Assembly: GCA_002102555.1 (NCBI GenBank)
Contig: MCFL01000020.1
Location: forward strand, 372,001 to 436,000
Direction: 5' to 3'
DNA length: 64,000 nucleotides
From: Catenaria anguillulae PL171
Taxonomy: Eukaryota > Blastocladiomycota > Blastocladiomycetes > Blastocladiales > Catenariaceae
Part shown: piece by piece, positions 11,916 to 23,287 of the stretch
How the letters are laid out: each line of letters starts with the position of its first letter
Numbering within the stretch: position 1 is the first letter of the stretch
The notes under the pieces: generated by a model
The model's database searches: none
Told to the model about the DNA's origin: nothing
Seen by the model: only the letters and a program-made list of their open reading frames with translations
Position numbers and translations under genes: made by a program

Positions 11916-14795
11916 TTAGCTCGACCCGCCGCGTCCGCCACCCCTTCCGCCCCGTCCGCCACGCCCACCGCCACGAGCGCCTGCATTCCCACCCCTTCCA
12001 CCTGCACTTCCACCGCGACTGCTGCCACCCCCACGGCCAAACGATCCGCCGCCGCGGGAGTTGCCACCACGACCGCGACCGGCACCGCTGCTGCTGCTGT
12101 TTGCTCCGCGGAACCCAGCACTGCCACCTCGTGACCCGCCACGCCCACGAGCATCACCACCGGCTGCGCCGCCTCGACCACGGAACCCGCCACTGCTACC
12201 GCCACGGGATCCTCCACGTCCACGCATCTCGCCGCTGCCTCCCCGTCCGCCACGACCTCCTAGGGCTGCGCCTGGGCTGTTGCTGCCGCCACGTCTGCCC
12301 TGCGACTGGCGGTCCGTGACATTGGCACGCTGCACTTGCTGGGCCTTTTGCAGCCGCTTGAGCTTGGCATCACGCATGTTGACGACTTGGCGGTTTTCAA
12401 TGGCAAACTCGACAATGATTTCGGGAATGGGCTTGCCTGCGAGTGTGTGGGTTGGAACATCCTCGTCTTCCTCATCGTCGTCCTCGTCGTCAGACGGGTT
12501 GGATGATTCGGCAGCATCAGAGGTTGAGTCGGCAGCAGCGAGATCCTCGTCCGAGTCGGAATTGGAGCCGGAACCGGACTCATCTTGTTTTTGTTGCGCC
12601 TCGTCGTCGTCTTGTTCAGCCAAGGCATTTGCACGCTCCACGGCATCCTCGACCTCCTCATCTACCTCCATCTTGTCGTCACCCTCCTTGGACTCGCCCT
12701 CCTTGGTCTCATCCTCCTCCTCCTTCTCAACCAAATGCTCCAACACCAACTTCCTGACGCGTGCCAGTTCGGGCTTGGCCAATGCGCGCACGCAAGCCAA
12801 TGCGGCCAACTCGTCGGCAAACTCGACGAAACCAAATCCCTTGGACCTCAACTGGCCATCGGTCCCGACACGGTCCTTTGCCCTGACGACCTTTGCCTGC
12901 CTGACAACCGTCTTGATCTTGGCCACCTCCTCTGGCCACTCGCGCACCTTGTTTGGATCCAAGACACCCGACTCAATCTCGTCAGCAGGCAACGGCCACT
13001 CGCGATCCTTTCCGCGCTTGACGATACGCTCCAAATACCCCCTGGCGGCCGCCGTGGCAAACGCACGCAACGCCACATCGCCCACATGCAAGGGCACGCG
13101 GCGCAGCGCCACACGCGTCCGCGACACATACAAGGCGTGGTTGCCCTCGAGTGCGGCGCGGCGGTCGGCCAAATCGCCTTGCCATCCTTCGCTCAACAAA
13201 TACGTGTTGCGCTTGTCGCGGCGCTCGCGCTTGAGGCGTTCCTTGGCCGTCAGCGTGGCGGCCAGGTCGCGCGACACGGCGCGCGTCACGTTGAGCAGGC
13301 GCCCGGAAAGAATCAGGGTCGATGTGGACAGTGTCGAGGGCAAGTCGGGCGTCAAGAGCGAGTTGGAGCTGGTCATGGGCGCGCTCGCGGCGGGGCCACC
13401 AGTGGACGAGCCAATCGACGCCGTGGTGGTCATGGCATAGGCCATGTCGTTGGTCTTGCTTGCCTCTTCGAGACACGCGTCGGCGTGGGCCTTGGTCGTG
13501 TAGCAGGCAAACGCCGTGCCCTTGGACTTGCCCGTGTGCTTGTCCTTTGTGATTTTCGCGTACACGAGCGGGCCAAAAGTCGAAAAGCACTGAATGAGGT
13601 CGTCTTCGGTGGCCTCGAATGGCACGTTGCGGATAAACACGGTGGTGCCGGCGTCGAGGGCGGGCATTGGGTGGCGTTGTGTGCGAGTTGCAGAGGGCTT
13701 GTTGTCGCCGTCAACCGACATGGTATCTTCGTCGTCCGAGCCGTCCGAGTTGGCATCGTCATCGTCTGAGACATGATCCGAATCGTCGTCAGACCCAGAT
13801 TGGTCGTCCTCATCATCATCGTCTTGCTCCACAATGCCCAAATCCGTGTCCAACCTGCCCTTGCCCTTTTCAAACTTGTCCTTCAAGCGCCTGGCCACCT
13901 CGTCCTTGTCAACGCCCTCGGCCACCAAAAACTGCGCCTGCGGAATACACCAATCCACCGCCACCTGGCGCCCACAAATCTCCTTTTCGTTCATGTGATC
14001 AATCGCGCGTTGCGCTTCCGCACGCTTTGCAAACTGGACAATGCCAAACCCGCGATAGGGACCCGACGGCTCAAACTTGCGGGGCATGGTGCACTCGGTG
14101 ACAGTGCCGTAGGCGCCAAACGTGGTGCGCAGCGTGGCGGGCGTGCATTTAAACGACAGGTTGCGCACAATGAGACGAGCCGTGGTGGCGGGAGTGATTT
14201 TGGGCTTTTTCGCGTCGGGCAGCACGGTTGCGGCCTTGGCAAGTGACGACGACGACGACGACGACGACGACACGTTGTTGGGAGCAGTGGAAGCAACGGC
14301 AGGCGTGTTTGTGAATTGCTCAGTTCCGGTCTTGATCTTTTTGTTTGCGGCCCCATCGTCAGCACGTTCGGCAGCAGAGGATGCGCCGGCCGTCTCCGAG
14401 TCTGTAGGTGCGCCCTTGCGCTTCTTTGAGGTGCGATCCTCGAGCTTCTCCCTTGGCTTTGCGAGCTCGAGCGTGAGCGTCTTTCCCGACTCGAGAAAGG
14501 GGCGCTCCTTGGCTTGTTGGAGGGCCGAGAGAGCGTCTTCGGGGACGGCGAAATGGACAAAGCCGAACCCGCGGTTCTTTGACTTGTCGGACGAGTCTTG
14601 GACGACAAAGCATTGGCGGACGGGCCCGTACTCGGAGAAGAAGGCCTCGAGGTCGGCAGATTGCGCCGAAGTGGGCAGGCCCTTGACGTAGAGGGTGGTG
14701 GTGGGTTTCGGGGCCGCGGGGGCAGCGGTGGCCGCATCGGCGGCGGGGGCGGCAGCGGTGCTGGAGGCCGTGGGAGCAGGGCCTGGATCAGACAT
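11916..14795 (-). CDS. NOP4: Nop4/RBM28-type nucleolar RNA-binding protein with RGG tail
   Basis: A single exon of 959 residues. The start is set at the ATG at 14795 (ACAACAATG context); an ATG five codons upstream is possible. Four RRM domains lie at about 33-115 (TTLYVKGLP ... RGFGFVHF), 206-290 (ARLIVRNLSF ... RGFGIVQF), 390-480 (TTVFIRNVPF ... KGTAFACY) and 560-690 (LYVSRTRVALRRVPLHV ... KGFGFVEF). Acidic linkers sit between them. The VSRTR stretch before RRM4 and the VEFAIENRQVV...KLKRLQK segment after it match RBM28/Nop4, a factor for 60S pre-ribosome assembly in the nucleolus. The last ~115 residues are Arg/Gly-Gly repeats, a GAR-like tail. A (GAC)n run near 14245-14271 encodes a poly-Ser linker. 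Confidence 0.93.
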   Translation of the reverse strand: MSDPGPAPTASSTAAAPAADAATAAPAAPKPTTTLYVKGLPTSAQSADLEAFFSEYGPVRQCFVVQDSSDKSKNRGFGFVHFAVPEDALSALQQAKERPFLESGKTLTLELAKPREKLEDRTSKKRKGAPTDSETAGASSAAERADDGAANKKIKTGTEQFTNTPAVASTAPNNVSSSSSSSSSLAKAATVLPDAKKPKITPATTARLIVRNLSFKCTPATLRTTFGAYGTVTECTMPRKFEPSGPYRGFGIVQFAKRAEAQRAIDHMNEKEICGRQVAVDWCIPQAQFLVAEGVDKDEVARRLKDKFEKGKGRLDTDLGIVEQDDDDEDDQSGSDDDSDHVSDDDDANSDGSDDEDTMSVDGDNKPSATRTQRHPMPALDAGTTVFIRNVPFEATEDDLIQCFSTFGPLVYAKITKDKHTGKSKGTAFACYTTKAHADACLEEASKTNDMAYAMTTTASIGSSTGGPAASAPMTSSNSLLTPDLPSTLSTSTLILSGRLLNVTRAVSRDLAATLTAKERLKRERRDKRNTYLLSEGWQGDLADRRAALEGNHALYVSRTRVALRRVPLHVGDVALRAFATAAARGYLERIVKRGKDREWPLPADEIESGVLDPNKVREWPEEVAKIKTVVRQAKVVRAKDRVGTDGQLRSKGFGFVEFADELAALACVRALAKPELARVRKLVLEHLVEKEEEDETKEGESKEGDDKMEVDEEVEDAVERANALAEQDDDEAQQKQDESGSGSNSDSDEDLAAADSTSDAAESSNPSDDEDDDEEDEDVPTHTLAGKPIPEIIVEFAIENRQVVNMRDAKLKRLQKAQQVQRANVTDRQSQGRRGGSNSPGAALGGRGGRGGSGEMRGRGGSRGGSSGGFRGRGGAAGGDARGRGGSRGGSAGFRGANSSSSGAGRGRGGNSRGGGSFGRGGGSSRGGSAGGRGGNAGARGGGRGGRGGRGGGRGGSS

Positions 14796-15242
14796 TGTTG
14801 TTGGTTGCATAATTGGATCGAAACGGTTTGACTCACAATCAATCAATCAACCGACCAAGCAAGGATGGACGATGGACAAGCACGGCCACGCAAAAGGCAG
14901 AAGCAGGCCCAAAGTGCGTGGTGAGCTCATGCACTGTCACGTGACACGTGTCAATGTACTTGGTCGTCTCTCGCCCTGGCACATTGCACGATTGCAACAG
15001 ACCACAAGTCGATGATGGGTGAACAGACACAATCCATGCATGCACGCTGTGTACATTAACGGTAAAGATACACTCGATGCAATTGCCCTCCCGTTAACGG
15101 TGTTAACACTCGAGTTGGAATCGCACCTTTGTTGGGCTTATCTCTAGTCGTGCTGTTGGTACGCATTGGATGGCCAGATGATGGCCAGCAGTTGTGTGTG
15201 TTAATTATTTTTTCTATTTTCTATTTTCTTTTCTGTAGCCAA
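14796..15242. other. Bidirectional promoter region
   Basis: About 450 bp separate the divergent starts of the Nop4 gene and the F-box/Cys-cluster gene. A pyrimidine-rich run at about 15208-15238 ends in CTGTAG four bases before the right-hand ATG. It could be the 3' end of an intron in the 5' UTR, but no donor was identified. Confidence 0.45.
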
Positions 15243-18200
15243 ATGACCAAGAACAAGGTCAAATCCAAGGCCAACCGGGCCAAGACGGGCGGGTCTGGAT
15301 CCAAGCCTTCTGCTGCTGCCAAAGCCGCCCAAAAGACACAGGGACAGGCCAAGGCATCGTCAGCAGCAGCGGCAGCGGCAGGTGCCCACCAGCAGCGAAT
15401 GGCACCCAACCCCAACCGATCATCCGAGCCGACCGCGGCGTCGTCAACCGATTCTTCAGGCCTTCCAGGACCAAATCTAAATGGCCATCATGTGACCCTG
15501 ACCCAGCTGCCCCCTAGAGCTCTGCAGTCGCTCGCCCACTTTCTGCTGGGTCCGCGGCCCTCGCCCTACCTCTACTCGGCACCATCGTCATCTTTGTCCT
15601 CTCAAATCCCTTCGCCGCTGCCGCTCGCCTTCACTTGCAAGCATTTGCACGACCTCATCTTCTCTACCGAGCACTTGTGGCTCACGCCCACCCCGCGCTC
15701 GCTCTTGCTCTGCCCCGGCTCGTCGCTTGTCTGGCATCCGCCCATATCGAGCTTGCCCGAGGGCGTTTCCTTGGCCTCGCCCAGCTCAACCTCAAACAAC
15801 CCTTGGCCCAAAAACTGGCACCCATGGTCGCTCGACCTGTCGCGCCTCACCCGCGTCGAGTACATTGCCCTGCTTCGCCGCGCTCACGCCTCGATTCGCA
15901 ACAAGGTGGCCCACGTTGCCCTGCCTCCTTACGCAACCACCACCGACTCGTTCCGCCCCGCCGCTTTGCTCTCACTCATTCTCCACTCGGGTGCATTCCC
16001 GAGCCTTTGCGCCGTGTCCATCCCTTACTGGACCCTGCGTGGTCTTCCGCGCTGGGACGACGTTGGGCTCTCCCGCTTGCAACATCCCGTGCGCCTCATC
16101 ATTCAGGGCCACCCGCCAGGCCATGCCGTGCCCTCGTTTGACGCGCTGCTCGATGTGTGGGTCGATCGCATGCAGCCCTTTCTCGACGCTCTCGTGCAAG
16201 CCGCCGCCACTGCTGCCGCGTCCTCACCACCCACCGCCTCGTCCGCTGCGGCCAAACTGGCACTCCCACACATTCCATCGTCGTCGCCGTTTCTGTCGTG
16301 GTCAAAGTGCCGTACGTGCAAAGCACGGTACGCAAGCCCGTCCCCATGCACGCCCGTCGACCCGGAACTCATGGCGTCGCCCGCGAGCATCAAGTCGTAC
16401 CCTGCCGCATCACCAAAGGGCCAGCTCGATGCCCGAGATCCCTCTGTCACGTTGACCGCCTTGAACCAGTTGTACCAGGGCCACACGCTGTCGCACGTCG
16501 AGTGTGCCAACGGCGCGGCGTGCAAGGGCCACCACCACGCATCCGCGCCATCTGGGTCCCACTTGTCGGTTTCCAGCAACGTGTTGCCGCCGCCCGCACG
16601 GTGCGAGCACGTTGCAACGCACGTGAATGGCGGTAAACCCCGGCCAACTACGCGGCTCATCGCCTCCTCGTCCTCGCCTCCATGGTCTCCGAGCATGCTC
16701 GGCGAGGATCCCACAAGTTCGCTCTCCGCGTCGGGGTTTGGCGCAAGCTGCCCGTCGCCCTGGTCATCGCCGTGCTGTGCGCTCATTGCACGCAACACGT
16801 GCTACACGTGCTTGTACCAGTCCGAGTCGCTTGCACAACAGTGTGTGCATTGCTATGCCGTGTTGTGTGAGGATCACATGGTGCTTGACCGGTGCGTGAT
16901 TGGCGTGCCACGTTGCTCATTTTCTCTATGCATTTTTTTTTTGCTCACATAGTGGATTTTCACAGATACGACTGCATCCACTGCGGCGCCCTCATCGAGC
17001 AATACACGTGCCCCTCGTGCTACGCGCACCACCCTCGCCACACCATCACATGTGTCGACTGCGGCGAGGCCCTATGCGAGGCGTGCATTGACGAGGCGTA
17101 TCCGTGCACGTGCTGCGACCAGCTACTGTGCCTCGAGTGTGCCGAGCACATGCTTGCCCCAATGACTGTTTCGGCGGCCGCGGCCGCGGCCGACCACGGT
17201 AATGCCGAGGATGTCGATGGCCCGCCGCCATTGCTGCCTGCAGACGCAGGCGAGCCAGATGCAGACACGGTGTCAATTGACGGCGGTGTCGGGCCCGCGG
17301 ATCATCAGAGCGAGGCCGCGGGCAAAGTCATGTGTTTGGATTGCACGGCTTATGTGCGGGCCGCAAGCGAGGAAGCGGCCGCGGCCGCGGCTCAGGGCGC
17401 GGCGTTTGATTTGGGCCCAGAGTATCCCGAGGCGGTTACTGACGAGGATGCAGGGTCGTATGAGGATTATGACGAGGACGAGGACGAGGTGGATGAGGAC
17501 GAGCATCTTGGCGACCATGCGTCGTGTGATCATTGCCGGGCGGCCGCCGCGGCCGCTGCAGCCATGGTTCCGGCGGCCACGGGTAAATCGACGGCGGGAT
17601 CGGCCTCGACGGGATCGATGACCACGGTCAACGCTAAAGGTGCAGGCAAGTCCAAGCAGCCAGTGTATATTGAAGTGCAGCACTACGACGACGACGGCAA
17701 GTTAATTGAGACAAAGACGACGCAGTACATGGTGGACAAGGCAACCATCGAAAATGCAGCCAAGCGTGTTCAGGCCGCGACAGCCGCGTCGTCGGCAACT
17801 GCAGGCAAGCAACAACAGCCTGCGTCAAGTGCCGCGGCCAAGGTTGCCAATGGAGCACCTGCCACATCCTCCTCCAAGAAGGCACAGGGCATGCAACCAT
17901 CCACAGCGACATCAGCATCAACGGCATCGACATCTGCGCCCGCGCAACCCGCACCTGCGGAAGAAGAAGAGTGTGCGTGCAAGGAATGCACCGCGTACCG
18001 GCAAAAGGAACACCAGGCCATGGCTGTGCTCAAGGCCATGATGTCTGCGGGCGGCACAGGCCCACTACCAAGCTCTGGCTCCAAATCCTCTTCTTCGACA
18101 TCGTCGCGCAAAGCAACCGCCGCACAGGCCGCCGCCGCCAAAGCCGCCGGTCTATCGCCCGCAGAGGCACAAGCGTTTGTCGACCGGCTCAACTTGGCCA

Positions 18201-19066
18201 TGGAAGAGCTGTCGGCCGCGAGCATGCGCGTTGCGGCCGAGCAGCAGGCCGCGGGCGGCGCTCACGAGCACGGAGGCACAGGCACGGGCGCATCGCCAAC
18301 GGCAGCAGCAGCGGCAGCGGCCGCGGCTGCAATGATGTCTGGGGATTTGCCACCGGCCATAGCCGCCATGATTGAGAGTGTCGGGTCGCGCATTGGTGCA
18401 GCGGCCGCGGCTGCATCGGCTTCGGGCGGTGCGTCGTCTTCGTCATCGTCATTGTCGGGATCTACCGGCAACAGTAAGGGTGCAGGGATCAACAGTACCC
18501 AGGGCGGTAAAGCCGCGGCAACCGCGTCGTTTACGATTGGCGACGCCGCGTGGAATGCCATGATTGCGTCGGTGCCGCTGCCGCCATACTCCACGTCAAG
18601 TGCCGGCGGCACCAGTGGTGGCTCGACGGCGACGACAGCGATTGCCGGCGAAGCGACGCTCACTGCGGCCAACATGGAGGACCTCTTTGCCGATCCAGAT
18701 ACATTCGGGTCGGTGCTCGCGCGACTCGCCATGGCAGGTGGTGGTGGAGCCACAGGTGCTTCGACGATTGCGGGCGGATCCATTGCGTTTGGGCCCATGC
18801 CGGCAGGCGGGTCCGGGAGCGGCGGTGTGTTTGATCCAACGGCCGCGGGCGTGATTGGATTCGGCGGATTTGTGGGCACGGCGGCGACGGACGCGAGCGG
18901 CAGGCCAATTGTTGGCGCGGATTACCAGTCGACGGCAAAGAGGGCGTTGAAGGATATGTTGAGGGATTTTATCACGACGGGATCCACGGCGCCTGTGGCT
19001 GGGGCGGGGGCGGGGACGGGGACGGCGGGGAGAGGCGGCGGCAAGCATTCGTCGGGTGGAAAGTGA
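15243..19066 (+). CDS. F-box-like protein with a tandem Cys-pair (zinc) cluster and long Ala/Gly-rich tail
   Basis: Exons 15243-16891 and 16966-19066 are joined across a 74-bp intron (GTGCGT...TCACAG), giving 1,249 residues. The N-terminus is basic (MTKNKVKSKANRAK). An F-box-like segment lies at about 79-144: LTQLPPRALQSLAHFLL, then FTCKHLHDLIFSTEHLWL. About 515-615 is a dense Cys array read across the splice junction: CYTC, CVHC, CEDH, CIHC, CPSC, CVDC, CEACI, CTCC, CLECAEH. It looks like successive zinc knuckles or a degenerate RING/B-box-like fold. Further pairs (CLDC, CDHC, CKEC) follow. The last 600 residues are Ala/Gly/Ser-rich low complexity, encoded partly by GCGGCCGC runs. I do not recognise the family. 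A ubiquitin-system role is an inference from the F-box alone. Confidence 0.7.
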
Positions 19067-19628
19067 GAGTTTCATGGTTTTGATGGTTGTGTTTTGCTTT
19101 TCTTTCTCTGGGTTTCTTTTCTCCCCTTTGCTCTCTCTTGTTGACATCAACTGAAGTCGGGTTACGTGTACTAGTATTTCTTATCCGCAAAACAAATACA
19201 TTTTGCTGTTTTTGTGTTGTTGGTAACGACCGTTTTCCTTCTTCCTTGTTTCGTTTGTTGGCGCGTCGGCGGCGAAGACGGCCAACGAGACGCCGGAGAA
19301 TGGACATAGAGGCGGAGCAGCGCTGAGAGAGCAAGAAACTGAGCCAGGTGCTCTCAGCGGTTAGGACTAGCGGCTTTCAAGCAGACCCAAACTGGCTCCA
19401 AGGACAGTTCATGCAACGAGCTGTTCATCGAACGTCGAACGAGCGCCGAAGGATTAGCTGGTCAGCGGGCGATGCCGGGCGGCAGACAGCACAGCAGAGG
19501 CGGAAATGTACAGGAAAGGGAAAAGCATGGAACCTTTTTGTATGGGGTAATACTGAGGATAAAACACAACCTCGACAATCTACATACATCAATCCCTGAC
19601 CACTCCGACGTCGATATTCATGATACCA
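19067..19628. other. Convergent intergenic region
   Basis: About 560 bp between two stop codons. It starts with a T-rich stretch suited to a 3' UTR. The minus-strand frame on the right ends in GTC AGG TAA, which also reads as a splice donor, so a further downstream exon of that gene in this gap cannot be excluded. Confidence 0.4.
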
Positions 19629-20825
19629 TTACCTGACGCCCCAAACCGAAAACGGCCGGTCACTCGCGGCCACACTGGCCGCAACGGGCGGGGCCGACTC
19701 GTGCCTCCTCCCATGTCCATTGTGACCAACAACCGGTCTTCCACTTGCCAAATCGTCCAACGTCAATGGCAATCTGACCTGGCGCTCGTGCGCACTTGGC
19801 GGAGGCGGATACGCATTGGCTGTGCCGATCGATTCGGTCGCGGTGGACGTTTCCCACGACCAGCCCGCGAGTGCCATGTGGTCCTTGGACGAGAGCTCGG
19901 CCGACGGGACACTTGTGCCAGAGCGCGACAAGTGTGGTGCAGTGCCCGAGGACCAGCACGACACGCGCGAGTGATGGTCATTGCTGGGCGTGAATGAGGA
20001 TGACAGCGGTGGCGATGGCGTTGGCGTTGTTGTGACAGGTGCGGGCGGCGACAATGTCGATGCGTGATGACTGGAGGCCCGTGAGTGTGGGAGCGATGTG
20101 GCGCGAGACAAAAGGGCGTGCGCAACGATCGAGTCGTCGGTTTGAGGAGCGGGTATCATAGCAGGCGAGGGTCTGTGAGGGCGGGACCGAGGTGGAGAGG
20201 GCGGGCTCACGGCAATGAAATGGTCGGGAGTGGGCGGCCGCAAGTGTTGGTGATGGTTGGACGTTGAGGTAAGCGGGACGGGCATGGACAGCGTGGATGT
20301 TGATGTGGAGACATCACCATCGTCAGCAGCACATTCAGTTTTGCCGTCATTGTCGTCGTTGAGTTGCATGTCATGCGTGTTCCGCCGGCTGGTGCCATTA
20401 TTGCTGTGCGTGTAATTGTGACTGTTGCAGGAAGCGCTCACGCGCCGGCGCAAGACGGAGCCCGTGCGAGCAAGAACCGGATTGTGGACGCCGCTGCCAT
20501 CATCCCCACCGTGACGGAGACGTGCTTGAGTGTCGTCGTCTGCCAAGGCTGTTGTTGGTCGCTGAGGATTGAGCGGCTGCGATTGTTGAAGCAAGCGAGA
20601 AAGCGTCGAGTGAGCGGGCGACCCGACGGGCGGAACGAGCGCCGCCAAGGGCACGACGGCGCCGGCAGTGACACCCGCACCCGCCGTTTGTTGTTGCTGT
20701 GCCGGCAGGACTGGCACAACAGCTACCGCTTCAGCTTGAGCAGCATCACCAATGCCAAAATGTTGATGTGGTTGGCGGATGGAGGAGGCCTTGGCTGAAG
20801 GCAGTGGTTGACTTGAGGAATGCAT
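19629..20825 (-). CDS. Disordered Ser/Pro/His-rich protein, unassigned
   Basis: An open frame of 398 residues from the ATG at 20825. The composition is dominated by Ser, Pro, His, Thr and Ala, with no predicted globular domain, membrane segment or signal peptide. There are several SP/TP sites and RRRVSAS- and RATSLPHSRASS-like stretches that resemble phosphorylation or 14-3-3 sites. Support is only the length, strand-consistent codon use and the divergent arrangement with the C2 gene at right. It may be a regulatory protein, but no function can be assigned. The 3' end is uncertain because the stop codon overlaps a possible splice donor. Confidence 0.5.
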   Translation of the reverse strand: MHSSSQPLPSAKASSIRQPHQHFGIGDAAQAEAVAVVPVLPAQQQQTAGAGVTAGAVVPLAALVPPVGSPAHSTLSRLLQQSQPLNPQRPTTALADDDTQARLRHGGDDGSGVHNPVLARTGSVLRRRVSASCNSHNYTHSNNGTSRRNTHDMQLNDDNDGKTECAADDGDVSTSTSTLSMPVPLTSTSNHHQHLRPPTPDHFIAVSPPSPPRSRPHRPSPAMIPAPQTDDSIVAHALLSRATSLPHSRASSHHASTLSPPAPVTTTPTPSPPLSSSFTPSNDHHSRVSCWSSGTAPHLSRSGTSVPSAELSSKDHMALAGWSWETSTATESIGTANAYPPPPSAHERQVRLPLTLDDLASGRPVVGHNGHGRRHESAPPVAASVAASDRPFSVWGVR

Positions 20826-21541
20826 ATCCAGAGCGTCTTTTCATTGCATGGCAGTCAATTACCGACATATGATTCGTATACGTGTTGGTCAACTCTGTTG
20901 GAGAGAGGAGCCACTTTTGTCTCGCGCTCCGCGACATGTCTTGCAACGTTCAATGCAAGCAGGCATTGCAGACTCGGGCGCGCGCCGCGCGCGTGTCCAC
21001 CCTCGGGCTCCAAGGTCACACGGCACACCATTACCATTACCATTGAGCGAGCGGCCCCGGCTGAGCAGAGCATGGCCAGGAGCCGGAACTGTGCCAAGCG
21101 AAACCCAATGGCATTTATGAATGAATACCTATATAGGCATAGAGTTGGCGACAGCAGCAATGCGTGTGTGAAGGCGCAACCTTCCGCCAGCTGTGACCAA
21201 CATGAGCAACGATGGACATTTGTGCTAGCGCTTGCTTTAAATTTGCAATTTGTCGGCCGCAAACGGCTTCCAAATTGAGTTATTGTTAACGTTGCCTGCC
21301 ACCCAAATCCCAAATCTTGCCGCCGCCACCCTTCTTCTTGTGGGTCGACAGACGCGTCTCTCATCGATTCACTGACTGACCCCAACCGACCGCTCCCGGC
21401 TCTCGCTTCTTGTCCCGAGGACATACAAAAGCCAACGGCCGCCCCGCTTCTTCCTCCCCCTTCTCTGGCCCCATCCTCCAGCGATCTCTATTAGCCCATG
21501 CACCGCTGCACTCACACAAATCACTTGATTCGAGCATCACC
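20826..21541. other. Bidirectional promoter region
   Basis: About 700 bp between divergent starts. The right-hand gene is preceded by C/T-rich sequence (about 21400-21500), typical of fungal promoters and 5' UTRs. No specific operator is recognised. Confidence 0.45.
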
Positions 21542-22295
21542 ATGACCACCCAAGTCCCCGTCGCCATCCTCACCGTGACCGCCATTCAAGCCCGTGGCCT
21601 GCCGAAAATGGACCTCATGGGCGACACGGACGCCTTCCTCAAGCTGTCTGTCGATCTCTCATGCAAGGAAGCCGAAGCGCTTGCCCACTCGCAATCCAAG
21701 CTGGCCGCCGACGAGGCCGCCAAGGCCGTGCCTGCCCTCTTTGCAAAGACCCAAGTGGCCGACCACGCCTTGCCCGTGTGGCACGAGACGTTCCCGTTCC
21801 CGATCGTCGACAAGGCCCCCAAGGTGCTCTATGTTGAGGCCTGGGACGAGGATTCTGGCAGCAAGGACGATTTGATTGGCACCGGCATGGTCGATGTCCC
21901 GCGCATCTTGATTGAGGCCGATGCTGCCGCGGGCGCCCAGACGGCCAGTGGCGGCAGTCAGGAGGCAAAGTTGGCCGAAAGGCAGCGTGTGGCTATTGTG
22001 TGGGTGCCGCTTGTCAACCCGGACGGCAAGAATGTGGGCGAGGTCCAGATCATGATCCATTACTTGCCCAAGGTATGCTCGCTTCGTTCTCCCTTCTTGA
22101 GTCTCGACTAGCCGCTTCTACACATGTACTCAACACTGCCTTTTCCTCTCTTGTGTGTCACAGTCTGCCATCCAGCGCATGTCGGAAAAGTTTTCCAAGT
22201 CGACCGACCAGTTCAAGAATGCGCTCACGGCCAAGGTTGTCCACTATGCCACCGACATGGCAACTGGTTCCATCAAGGGCTACTTCAAGAAGTGA
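21542..22295 (+). CDS. Single C2-domain protein
   Basis: Exons 21542-22072 and 22164-22295 are joined across a 91-bp phase-0 intron (GTATGC...GTCACAG), giving 220 residues. The chain starts PVAILTVTAIQARGLPKMDL, then GDTDAFLKL, a typical C2 first strand and first calcium loop. WDEDSGSKDDLIG is the third, Asp-rich loop, and GEVQIMIHYLPK is the last strand. An extra ~35-45-residue charged segment sits between strands 3 and 4. The short C-terminal exon is basic and amphipathic (SAIQRMSEKFSKSTDQFKNA). C2 domains bind phospholipid, often with calcium; the retained aspartates suggest calcium dependence. Likely a cytosolic, membrane-recruited protein; the specific pathway is unknown. Confidence 0.8.
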
Positions 22296-23287
22296 GTTTG
22301 GTGAAGGCAAGTGTTGTTTTATTTTTCTCGCTTTCAGGCCGTGGGCGGAATGTGTTTTCGAGAAAGTGGCAAAGATGCAAGAGGACCTTACATAAAACAG
22401 CAGGCTGCTGGTCAATTCGATAGAAGAAACCAACAAAAGTGAACGTATGTTTGCTCATTGTAGCGATTCTGAAAGAGGTTGTGTTAATCATGGTGAACAC
22501 ACATTGCACACTCAGTGTGGTGGGTGCATGAATTGTATAATCAGCGCAAACAGGATGGATAAATCAGCAGTGGCATGGGAAGAGGATCTGAGCTCGGTAA
22601 ATCACAATATGGTGGGTGTGTCCTGATTCATCCACAGCGTGCCCCTCAATGGACACTTGAGAGTGGTGCATGTAGAGGAATTCGTCCTGGCTCGTTTTGA
22701 TACATAAATAAATAAATAAAACACCAAGAGTTGTTGTTGGTCAGCGTATCGAGGACGGAGTCAGCGGGGTGTCGTCAGGGTCAAGAGAGCTCAAGCAGGC
22801 ATCGTTTCCATCCCCGAGACATTTTGCTAGTTCTTGACTCCACTGACCCCACAGTCCATCGCCTTAGCCAAGCCAAGAGTGCATTGCAAGCGCGATGTGT
22901 AGTCACATGACCGGTCACTGTACGACCCTTGGTGGCGCTCACGCGTATGCATGATGGCCAACACAGGACAGGGCATATGTACGGTTCACGGTGTATACAT
23001 ATTGGGTGGGCCAGCATGTGCACCGGCGGTCCGAGAAGGCATGACGGAGACGGTTCTGCTGTGGTGGCGCTCGCAAAAGGCCTCTGGAGGCGCTTTGCGC
23101 GCCGCGAGACAAACAGCATACAAGGTGTGAGGTATGGCGGGCGACGATGGGAGCCAACGCCAACACTCATCTTGCCAATGCCAACCCTGAACAGCGCTCT
23201 TTGTCCATTTCAACGCTATAGACCAACCCAGTCTTTACCACTGATACCATCACGTTTCGTTCTTTCCCCATCCGACATTCCGACATT
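22296..23287. other. Intergenic
   Basis: About 990 bp between two plus-strand genes. The left half is A/T-rich and fits a 3' region; the right half should hold the promoter of the next gene. No RNA gene or repeat was recognised. Confidence 0.45.

Noticed and set aside
12061..13440. 459-codon plus-strand open frame opposite the Nop4 gene
   Set aside because: Its codons mirror the strongly supported RRM frame. The Ser/Arg/Pro-rich product is the usual by-product of reading G/C-rich coding DNA on the other strand.
12585..13769. 394-codon plus-strand frame opposite Nop4
   Set aside because: Shadow of the RRM3/RRM4 coding sequence; no independent support.
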